DNA of 64,000 nt, from positions 1 through 64,000 of the forward strand of contig NZ_PHSO01000010.1 of assembly GCF_002870965.1 (NCBI RefSeq), written 5' to 3'. Below are positions 57,471 to 64,000 of the stretch, in pieces. Source of the stretch: Tsuneonella flava. Lineage in GTDB: Bacteria; Pseudomonadota; Alphaproteobacteria; Sphingomonadales; Sphingomonadaceae. The position numbers and the translations under genes are program-made. Below the pieces are notes generated by a model that saw only the letters and a program-made list of their open reading frames with translations, searched no databases and had not been told where the DNA came from. Each line of letters begins with the position of its first letter. Positions within the stretch are counted from its first letter, which is position 1.

Positions 57471-58469
57471 ATGGGCATTTCCGGCAAGCGCCGCGCGCGG
57501 GGCGAGGGCAGCAGGGTTTCCACCCGCAAGGGCGAGGCAGGCCCGCGCGTCAATCTCTATGACGAGGTGACGCAGCGGATCATAGTCGAGCTTGAGGCGG
57601 GCCGCTTTCCTTGGGTGCAGCCGTGGGATTCGCGTGTCACGGGCGGCCCCGGCCTGCCGATGAACGCGCTGACCGGCAGGCGCTATTCAGGCATCAACGT
57701 CCTGCTCCTATGGGGTGCGGCGATCGGCGGCGCTTACCCCTCGCAGCACTGGCTCACCTTCAAACAGGCGTTGGAAGCGGGCGGCAATGTCTGCAAGGGC
57801 GAGAAAGGAACGATGGTCGTCTATGCCGACCGTTTCGTGCCCGAAGCCGAAAAGACCAAGGCGCGCGAGACGGGCGAGGATGCCAAGGCGGTCCCGTTCC
57901 TCAAAAGGTTCACCGTGTTCAACGTGGCGCAATGCGAAGGCTTGCGCCCAGAAACCCTAACGGCGCTGGCGCGTGATCCTGCGCCGCTGCCGACCCGCGA
58001 AATTCTCCCCCATGCCGAGGCGCTGATAGAAGCCACGGCTGCGGATTTCCGCATCGGCGGCAGCGAGGCTTTCTATTCGCCCGGCGGCGATTTCGTGGCC
58101 GTGCCGCCGCAGCCCGCCTTCCGCGATCAGATCAATTTCTATCGCACCGCCTTTCACGAACTCTCGCACTGGACCGGCCACGCCAAGCGATTGGGCCGCG
58201 ACCAGTCGGGCCGTTTCGGATCGAAGCCCTATGCGCGCGAAGAATTGTGCGCCGAAATCTCCGCCGCCTTCATTTGTGCCGCGCTCGGCATCGTGCCGAC
58301 CGTGCGCCACGCCGATTATGTCGGATCGTGGCTCGACGTTTGCCGTGAGGACAATCGCGCGATCTTCCGCGCCGCCAGCCACGCCAGCAAGGCCGCCGAT
58401 TTCATTCTCGCCTTTGGCGATGCCGAGGACGCCGACACCACAGACACCGAGCGGAGGGCGGCGGCATGA
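57471..58469 (+). CDS. ardC: ArdC-like antirestriction protein
   Basis: 332 residues: N-terminal ssDNA-binding ArdC domain (VNLYDEVTQRIIVELEAGRF, NALTGRRYSGINVLLLWGAA) and C-terminal zincin-like metallopeptidase domain (FHELSHWTGH with His-Glu and His ligands, AREELCAEISAAFICAALGI). ArdC-type proteins protect incoming single strands during conjugation. Overlaps the next gene by four bases. Confidence 0.9.
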   Translation: MGISGKRRARGEGSRVSTRKGEAGPRVNLYDEVTQRIIVELEAGRFPWVQPWDSRVTGGPGLPMNALTGRRYSGINVLLLWGAAIGGAYPSQHWLTFKQALEAGGNVCKGEKGTMVVYADRFVPEAEKTKARETGEDAKAVPFLKRFTVFNVAQCEGLRPETLTALARDPAPLPTREILPHAEALIEATAADFRIGGSEAFYSPGGDFVAVPPQPAFRDQINFYRTAFHELSHWTGHAKRLGRDQSGRFGSKPYAREELCAEISAAFICAALGIVPTVRHADYVGSWLDVCREDNRAIFRAASHASKAADFILAFGDAEDADTTDTERRAAA

Positions 58470-58906
58470 TCCTCCTGACCCCTGAAATCCGCGCCGCCTT
58501 GCGCGCCAACGATATCGCCCGGATCGCCGCACAGGCTGACGGCAAGCGCGAACCCGACCCGCTGCCCGTGGTCAAGCTGTTCAATCCGATGGGCGCAGCG
58601 ACATGGCTGGCGAGCGAACTGGACGAAGACGGCGACACGCTGTTCGGACTGGCCGACCTTGGGTTCGGTTGCCCGGAACTTGGTTCGTTCAGCCTGTCGG
58701 AAATCGAATCCGTCCGCTTGCCCGGCGGGCTCGGCATCGAGCGCGACCTGTATTTCGAGGCGCGATTTCCGCTGTCGGCCTATGCCGAAGCGGCGCGGAT
58801 CGCAGGCCGCATCACCGAAGCCGAAGCCCTGCTCGCCACCGCCGCGCGGGCGCGCGATGTGCTCACAGCCCGCAATCCCGAAATTCCGCCCACACCGGAC
58901 GGATGA
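58466..58906 (+). CDS. DUF2958 domain-containing protein
   Basis: 146 residues of the DUF2958 family (PVVKLFNPMGAATWLASELD, LADLGFGCPELGSFSLSEIE, IERDLYFEARFPLSAYAEAA), normally found beside ArdC and ParB in conjugative elements. Function unknown. Translationally coupled to ardC. Confidence 0.88.
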   Translation: MILLTPEIRAALRANDIARIAAQADGKREPDPLPVVKLFNPMGAATWLASELDEDGDTLFGLADLGFGCPELGSFSLSEIESVRLPGGLGIERDLYFEARFPLSAYAEAARIAGRITEAEALLATAARARDVLTARNPEIPPTPDG

Positions 58907-58911
58907 GCCCC

Positions 58912-58935
58912 GCGCGGACTCTTTTCCGCGCTTTT
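58912..58935 (+). terminator. terminator between DUF2958 and parB
   Basis: GCGCGGA pairs with TCCGCGC around CTCTTT, followed by TTTT. Compact and convincing. Confidence 0.75.
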
Positions 58936-59007
58936 CCCGGCTGCATCCGCAACCCTTCCCAAGATCGAGCGATGCAGCCGGTTCACCCCAAGAAGGAGTG
59001 CCCAACC

Positions 59008-60828
59008 ATGCAACTCGCAAATATCGAACTTGGCAAGCTCTCGGTCAGCAAGGCCAATATGCGCTATGGCCGCAAGGCCCCGGACGTGTCCGACATTCTC
59101 CCCTCGATCCGCGCGCGCGGCGTGCTCGTGCCGCTCTTGGTGCGACCGGGGCCTGTCCCGAGCGATGCCGAGGGAGGCAGCCCCGAGACATTCGAGATCG
59201 TCGCCGGATCGCGCCGTTTCCATGCCGCGCAGATCACCGCGCAGGAGAACGGCGAAGCCGATCCGCTGCCCTGTGCGATCATGAAGGACGGCGACGATGC
59301 ATCCGCGCTGGAAGCCTCGCTGATCGAGAACATCGCCCGGCTCGATCCCGACGAGGTTTCCCAATGGGAGACCTTCACCCGGCTCGTGCAGAAGGAAGGG
59401 CGGACGCCCGAACAGATCGGCCAGACCTTCGGGCTGACCGATCTCTATGTCCGCCGCATTCTCGCGCTCGGCAATCTCGTCCCGCGCATCCGCGATCTCT
59501 ATCGCAGGGAGGAAATCGACGCCGGGACCGTCCGCCATCTGACCTTGGCCAGCAAGGCGCAGCAGAAGGACTGGCTGGCTCTGTTCGATGACGCGCAAAC
59601 CTATGCGCCGACCGGCTCGCAATTAAAGGCGTGGCTGTTCGGCGGCGCGTCGATATCGACCAAGGCGGCGATCTTTCCGCTGGACGATTACAAGGGCCGG
59701 ATCGTCACCGACCTGTTTGGCGAGGACGGCTATTTCGCCGACAGCGATCAGTTCTGGAGCGCGCAGAACGCGGCCATTGCCGCCCGTCGCAATGCGCTGA
59801 TCGAAGCGGGCTGGGCCGATGTCGAGGTCATGGAGCCGGGGCAATATTTCCATTCCTGGGAATATGAAAAGACGCCCAAGGCCAAGGGCGGCAAGGTGTT
59901 CATCACCATCAGCCATCGCGGCGAAGTCGAAACGCATGAAGGCTGGCTGTCCGCCAAGGAGGCACGGAAGGCGCGCGCGCAGGCGGCGAAGACCGACGCC
60001 AGCGAAGCGGACAGGGAAGCGGCGAAGAACGCGCGGCCCGAAGTGACGAGCGGCTTGCAGACCTATATCGACCTGCACCGCCATGCCGCCACCCGCGCCG
60101 TGCTGACCGATCATCCCGGCGTGGCGCTGCGGCTCATGATCGCCCATGCCGTGACCGGCTCGCCCTTGTGGAACTTGCGCACAGAGACGCAGTCCTGCCG
60201 CAACGAGGCGGTGGCCGAAAGCGTCGAGACGAGCGCTGCCGAAGCCAGATTCGACGAGAAACGCCGAGCGGTTCTGGGCCTGCTCGGCTTCGCGCCCGAC
60301 GAACCGACCGTCACCGGCGGCAACGGCATGGATGAGGACGCCAGCACCATCTTTGCCCGGCTGCTTGCACTGCCGGACGGCGACGTGCTTGCGGTTCTGG
60401 CCGTCATCATGGGCGAGACGCTCGAAGCGGGCAGCGCCGTGGTCGAGGCTGTCGGCGGCTATCTTGGCGTCGACATGGCAAGCCTGTGGACGCCCGACGA
60501 TGCGTTGCTGGACCTGATCCGCGACCGGCAGGTCGTCCATGCGGTTCTGCGCGACGTTGCGGGCAAGCACACCGCCGACGCCAATGTCGCAGAGAAAATC
60601 AAGACGCAGAAATCCATCATCCGCGATCATTTAACCGGCAGTAATGATCGCAAGAAGGTGGAGGGCTGGGTGCCCAAATGGCTGCGCTTTCCCGCCGCCA
60701 GCTACACCGCCCGGCCTTTCGCCACGCTGGTGAAATGGGAGGATGTGCAACGCCATGTGAAGGGTCTGCCAGCACCGCAGCCCGTGGAAATGGAGCCGGT
60801 CGAACCCTATGCTGTCGCGGCGGAATGA
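59008..60828 (+). CDS. ParB/RepB/Spo0J family protein
   Basis: 606 residues. ParB N domain with LSVSKANMRYGRKAPDVSDI, ARGVLVPLLVRPG, EIVAGSRRFHAAQI (CTPase box) and SLIENIARLDPDEVSQWETF, then a KorB-like HTH (RTPEQIGQTFGLTDLYVRRI). The ~370-residue C-terminal extension is typical of the ICE/plasmid version, not of chromosomal ParB. No parA is adjacent in the window. Start fixed by AGAAGGAG about ten bases upstream. Confidence 0.88.
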   Translation: MQLANIELGKLSVSKANMRYGRKAPDVSDILPSIRARGVLVPLLVRPGPVPSDAEGGSPETFEIVAGSRRFHAAQITAQENGEADPLPCAIMKDGDDASALEASLIENIARLDPDEVSQWETFTRLVQKEGRTPEQIGQTFGLTDLYVRRILALGNLVPRIRDLYRREEIDAGTVRHLTLASKAQQKDWLALFDDAQTYAPTGSQLKAWLFGGASISTKAAIFPLDDYKGRIVTDLFGEDGYFADSDQFWSAQNAAIAARRNALIEAGWADVEVMEPGQYFHSWEYEKTPKAKGGKVFITISHRGEVETHEGWLSAKEARKARAQAAKTDASEADREAAKNARPEVTSGLQTYIDLHRHAATRAVLTDHPGVALRLMIAHAVTGSPLWNLRTETQSCRNEAVAESVETSAAEARFDEKRRAVLGLLGFAPDEPTVTGGNGMDEDASTIFARLLALPDGDVLAVLAVIMGETLEAGSAVVEAVGGYLGVDMASLWTPDDALLDLIRDRQVVHAVLRDVAGKHTADANVAEKIKTQKSIIRDHLTGSNDRKKVEGWVPKWLRFPAASYTARPFATLVKWEDVQRHVKGLPAPQPVEMEPVEPYAVAAE

Positions 60829-60830
60829 CG

Positions 60831-60857
60831 GGAAGGGGCGGCGTTGCCGCCCCTTCC
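60831..60857. terminator. perfect hairpin between convergent genes
   Basis: GGAAGGGGCGGC-GTT-GCCGCCCCTTCC, a 12-base-pair stem just after the parB-like stop codon. A second strong stem (13-base arms at 60888-60900 and 60911-60923) overlaps the end of the opposing gene. Neither has a long U tract. Confidence 0.55.
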
Positions 60858-60903
60858 AAACCTTGAATGTGAGGCCCGGAAAATCTGCGCCGGTGCGCGC
60901 AGC

Positions 60904-61542
60904 TTAAGCGGCGCGCACCGGCGAATAGAGGATGGCGAAAAAGTCGTCGGCCAATTCCCTCGCGGTTTCCGGCAGCAACCTTTTTACGTCCCCGACAAAG
61001 GCCGAACCCTCGAAAAACGCTTTGCTCGGATCGTGTCGCGCACGGTCCTGAAACTGCCTGAACATGGCGCGCATCAACTCGTTACCGGCATCGCCCCGGA
61101 CATGTCCGTCATAATTGTCTTCGGTTGAGATGCAGTCCCAGTTGAGCCGCCAATATTTGCGCCCGATATGGAGATAGACGAAAGGGATATTTCGTCTCTG
61201 GCAGCTGTAAAACCAGTTGTCGTTCGCGGCCCGGTCGCGGCGGGGGAAGGCTTGCCAGACCGGATCGGGCAGTATGTCCCGGACCAGTTTCGTCAGGGGG
61301 ACGGAACACTCCGCCCTGAAGTCGCGCAGGCGTTCAGCAAACCTTTGCTCGCTCGTTCTGGCGAGCGGCGGATAGCGATCCGGAGCATCCTTGAGCGCAG
61401 CGAGCAAGGCGGCATGCGTGCGAAAGCCGCACGCGGCGGCCAGCGCTTCGCTGAGATGGGCGGATTTGATCGCCGGACAAATCTCGCGCAGGCGCGTCTT
61501 CACGGTGCGCAGATTGGCGGGCGTAAGCAGTAAAGCGGCCAT
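60904..61542 (-). CDS. conserved hypothetical protein of mobile elements
   Basis: 212 residues from ATG 61542. The N-terminus (LRTVKTRLREICPAIKSAHL, SEALAAACGFRTHAALLAAL) is a helical motif seen in plasmid-borne hypotheticals of sphingomonads. The C-terminal half (NWFYSCQRRNIPFVYLHIGR) is mixed. No function known. It is the only minus-strand gene in the conjugative block. Confidence 0.7.
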   Translation of the reverse strand: MAALLLTPANLRTVKTRLREICPAIKSAHLSEALAAACGFRTHAALLAALKDAPDRYPPLARTSEQRFAERLRDFRAECSVPLTKLVRDILPDPVWQAFPRRDRAANDNWFYSCQRRNIPFVYLHIGRKYWRLNWDCISTEDNYDGHVRGDAGNELMRAMFRQFQDRARHDPSKAFFEGSAFVGDVKRLLPETARELADDFFAILYSPVRAA

Positions 61543-61987
61543 GAGACCGTTCCTTTCCTGGGCAGCCGTCAGTCGCCGATTACATGACGGCCCGGAAGGA
61601 TCGGTGCTCGTCGCTTGGGTATCGTGATTCCGTTTGACCCGGCGACAGGTCGGGCCGGATTGGCCTTGGCGAACACTATCAGTCTGCTCGGCATGTGCAA
61701 TCAGGCAAACAGGTGTTTGCCCCTGTTTTCGCATGTGCCGGAGCGTGCCCGCGGCTCTTTCCCGTTGGACCTATGGCCGGTCCCGGCCTGCCCGCAACCG
61801 CCGGGCCGGACTATTTTCCCCGCCTCCGCTCCGCTGCGGCTCCTCGCGCCGCTGCGCTTCAAAATAGCCCGCCCCGGCGGTCCTCCACTTCGCTGCGGTC
61901 CTTCGGATGCAGTCCGTCCGTGCCGTCCATCACGGTCCGCTCATCGCCGGGGATCGGCTCCGGCGAACACACGAAAGGACCTACACC
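61543..61987. other. gap upstream of the DUF736 gene
   Basis: About 445 bases, low complexity. It includes CTATTTT (61811-61817) and AAAATAG (61861-61867) as distant inverted arms around a CGCTCCGCTGCGG-type repeat. Probably a control region for divergent genes; no coding sequence supported. Confidence 0.45.
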
Positions 61988-62314
61988 ATGTCTGCAATCG
62001 GCTATGTCACCCGCGATCCCGATACCGATGTCTACAAGGGCCAGATCAGGACGCTCTCGATCCGCACCGATGTCGAAATCGTCCCCAACCGCGCCAAATC
62101 CGCGCCCAACCAGCCCGATTACCGGGTGCTGTCCGGGCCGGTCGAACTCGGCGCAGGCTGGATCAGGACCGGCGAACGTTCGGGCAAGGATTATGTCTCG
62201 CTCGCTATCGCCGCGCCGGAATTCGGCCCGCGCCGCATCTACGTCAATCTCGGCCGCGCCGCCGAGCAGGACGATGACGATGTCTATGCCCTGATCTGGA
62301 ATCCCGCCGACTGA
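61988..62314 (+). CDS. DUF736 family protein
   Basis: 108 residues of DUF736 (MSAIGYVTRDPDTDVYKGQI, DYRVLSGPVELGAGWIRTGE, LAIAAPEFGPRRIYVNLG), a small protein almost always found in alphaproteobacterial conjugative elements. ATG 61988 is set by the conserved start. Function unknown. Confidence 0.92.
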   Translation: MSAIGYVTRDPDTDVYKGQIRTLSIRTDVEIVPNRAKSAPNQPDYRVLSGPVELGAGWIRTGERSGKDYVSLAIAAPEFGPRRIYVNLGRAAEQDDDDVYALIWNPAD

Positions 62315-62508
62315 ATGCGCCGATGCCCCCACGCCCAAGCGACGTGGGGGCTTTCGCGGCGTTCTCCTCCCGTTCCCTAACGATTTTGCGGATCGCAGAA
62401 TCGAGCGCTCACAGCCCGCCAGTCTGCGCGCATCGTCGCTTCGTCACGCGGTCGTTTGCCCCTTCGGCCGCGTGACACCCCTAAAGTAATCCTGGCGGGA
62501 GACCGGCG

Positions 62509-62721
62509 ATGGACGATGCGAGAGAGGCGCGGGCGGGAAGCCCATTCCTGAACACCAAGCAGGCGGCCGCATGGCTGAGTCTGTCCGCGCGCACGCTCGA
62601 GAAGATGCGCGTTCGCGGCCGTGGCCCACGTTATCGCAAGCATGGCGGCGTCGTGCGCTACCATATCGCCGACCTCGAAAGCTGGTCGGCCGGGCGGGCG
62701 AAGACGAGGACATCGGAATGA
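62509..62721 (+). CDS. excisionase/AlpA-like helix-turn-helix protein
   Basis: 70 residues with a MerR-like winged HTH (FLNTKQAAAWLSLSARTLEK, RGPRYRKHGGVVRYHIADLE). Such proteins control excision or act as transcription factors of ICEs. Coupled to the signal peptidase gene by ATGA. Confidence 0.88.
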   Translation: MDDAREARAGSPFLNTKQAAAWLSLSARTLEKMRVRGRGPRYRKHGGVVRYHIADLESWSAGRAKTRTSE

Positions 62722-63287
62722 CCCGGCCGCCTCTACCGCTGCTCGAATGGCAGCCGCCGCTCGCCGGACGCCCGCGTCGCAGTCGCACCTTCCTGCTGGC
62801 CAGTGCTGTCGGCCTCGCCTTACTCGGGACATCCGCCTTGCTTGATTTTTCGGTCAATCCGGCACCGCGTCTCGTCTGGAATGCCTCTGCTAGCGCGCCG
62901 ATCGGCTTCTGGCGCATCGATCCCCGTGCGCGCATCGATCGCGGCGACATGGTGCTGGTGCATACGCCGGACAGCGTTCGTAGGCTTGCTGCCAGACGCC
63001 ATTATCTGCCCGCCAATGTGCCGCTTTTGAAGCGTGTCGTCGCGCGCGAGGGGAGCGAAGTTTGCGCGCTGGGACCGGCTATCTTCATCGACGGGCGTTT
63101 GACAGCGACGCGAAAAAAGGTGGATCGGCAGGGTCGTCCGCTGCCCTGGTGGCATGGCTGCGAACGCCTGCATCAAGGACGATTGTTCCTGCTGATGGGG
63201 CATCCGGATTCATTCGATGGCCGCTATTTCGGGCCGGTCGATGAGACGAGCGTGATCGGCAAGGCGACACCATTATGGTTGCGCTGA
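62718..63287 (+). CDS. traF: S26 family signal peptidase, TraF type
   Basis: 189 residues: N-terminal transmembrane helix (TFLLASAVGLALLGTSALL), catalytic Ser in NASASAPIGFWRI and Lys in VPLLKRVVAREG, and the domain-closing LLMGHPDSFDGRYFGPV. TraF matures the conjugative pilin in IncP-type systems. Overlaps the next gene. Confidence 0.9.
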   Translation: MTRPPLPLLEWQPPLAGRPRRSRTFLLASAVGLALLGTSALLDFSVNPAPRLVWNASASAPIGFWRIDPRARIDRGDMVLVHTPDSVRRLAARRHYLPANVPLLKRVVAREGSEVCALGPAIFIDGRLTATRKKVDRQGRPLPWWHGCERLHQGRLFLLMGHPDSFDGRYFGPVDETSVIGKATPLWLR

Positions 63288-64000
63288 GCCGTGTCGTTTC
63301 GCCCGTGCTGGCAGCGTCGCTGGCGCTCGCTATGCCTGCCGTGGCCCAGACAGCAGATGCGTCAGACGTGTCGCAACCGGGTTTCCATGCGGCATCGGCG
63401 GTCGAGCGCTGGCGGCCCTATATCGCCGAAGCCTCGCGCCGTTTCGGGATTCCGCAAGCGTGGATCGCCGCCGTCATGCAGGCCGAAAGCGCTGGGCTGA
63501 CCCATCTGCATGGCCGTCCGATCACCAGTCGTGCGGGCGCGATGGGGCTGATGCAGCTCATGCCCGGCACCTGGGCGGCAATGCGTCGGCAACATGGTCT
63601 GGGTGGCGATCCCTATGATCCGCACGACAATATATTGGCGGGCGCGGCCTATCTGCGCGCCATGTATGACCGGTTCGGCTATCCCGGATTGTTCGCCGCC
63701 TACAATGCCGGACCGGAACGTTACGAGCGCCATCTGCGCACCGGGCAGGCGCTCCCGGCCGAGACGCGGGCCTACATCGCACAGCTTGCCGAGGTTGCAG
63801 CGACGCCCTTGATGCCGCCTGCGATCCTGTCCGGAACGCGCCTGTTCTTTCCGCTCGGCGGCGCCGGAAATGCGGCGCGGAAGGAAGCTGAACCGGCTCC
63901 CGCCCGGACAGATTCCGTCATCGAACAACCGGCGTCGGACGGGCTGTTCGTGCCGCTGAACCCGCCACCGGCTGACCCGAAACCATCGTCATCGCGCGAA
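63275..64000 (+). CDS. lytic transglycosylase, partial (3' end beyond window)
   Basis: 242 codons open to the window edge. Signal peptide (VLAASLALAMPAVAQ) and SLT domain: AVMQAESAGLTH (catalytic Glu), SRAGAMGLMQLMPGTW, NILAGAAYLRAMYDRFGYPG and FAAYNAGPERYERHL. It opens peptidoglycan for the conjugation channel. ATG 63275 overlaps traF by 13 bases. Confidence 0.9.
   Translation, partial: MVALSRVVSPVLAASLALAMPAVAQTADASDVSQPGFHAASAVERWRPYIAEASRRFGIPQAWIAAVMQAESAGLTHLHGRPITSRAGAMGLMQLMPGTWAAMRRQHGLGGDPYDPHDNILAGAAYLRAMYDRFGYPGLFAAYNAGPERYERHLRTGQALPAETRAYIAQLAEVAATPLMPPAILSGTRLFFPLGGAGNAARKEAEPAPARTDSVIEQPASDGLFVPLNPPPADPKPSSSRE

Noticed and set aside
60831-60923. Strong hairpins as an origin of transfer
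   Set aside because: They lie at the convergent ends of two genes, where terminators are expected, and no relaxase gene is adjacent.

Overview
The window looks like a chromosome segment of a Sphingomonadales alphaproteobacterium (Novosphingobium, Erythrobacter or Sphingobium type). This rests on the high-GC housekeeping block, the TonB receptor style, the families shared with sphingomonad mobile elements and the GGGGCCCCGGATCAGGTC-type dispersed repeats. I read it by eye, so family names are recognitions, not search results.

Region 1 (1-18.4 kb) is ordinary core genome: a SPOR/TPR proline-rich protein, a YbjN protein, proC, a Bax-inhibitor membrane protein, a proline-rich lipoprotein, tRNA-Ala(CGC), obgE, proB, an NAD-epimerase, an oxyR-type regulator and rnd. 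These are followed by aspS, a secreted hypothetical, acpP-fabF-mltG, a 2'-5' RNA ligase-like protein and tRNA-Met(CAT). A three-unit ~240 bp tandem repeat fills the only large gap (9.27-9.86 kb).

Region 2 (18.4-30.1 kb) starts exactly at the 3' end of tRNA-Met with a tyrosine integrase, the signature of an integrated island. It holds a vapBC toxin-antitoxin pair and an uptake locus (LysR and MFS, divergent from a TonB-dependent receptor and a secreted beta-propeller-like protein). It ends in a nested insertion-sequence pile-up (IS3 remnants, an IS407-like IS3 element, an IS481 element inserted at CTAG) that has cut a helicase gene.

Region 3 (30.1-53.7 kb) is the most interesting part: an ECF sigma factor and FecR-like anti-sigma, then a collinear run encoding a DUF2341/LamG-ExbB fusion, ExbD, a TonB-like protein, a FhaC/ShlB two-partner-secretion (TPS) transporter, a porin and a coiled-coil periplasmic protein. 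These are followed by a ~4,390-residue filamentous-haemagglutinin-type exoprotein, a SapC protein and an OmpH-like protein. The exoprotein ends in a domain resembling the STN signalling domain that normally sits at the N-terminus of FecA-type receptors and talks to FecR. The same 13 bp + 11 bp promoter blocks, equally spaced, precede both the sigma operon and the secretion operon. I infer a self-contained, energised and self-sensing secretion system.

Region 4 (53.7-64 kb) carries HU and AraC genes and then the accessory genes of a conjugative element: two DUF2285-type proteins, ArdC, DUF2958, a ParB-family protein, DUF736, an excisionase-like HTH, a TraF signal peptidase and a lytic transglycosylase cut by the window end. 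With the integrase at tRNA-Met, this suggests that everything from 18.4 kb onward is one integrative conjugative element carrying the TPS system as cargo. The far attachment site is not seen in the window.
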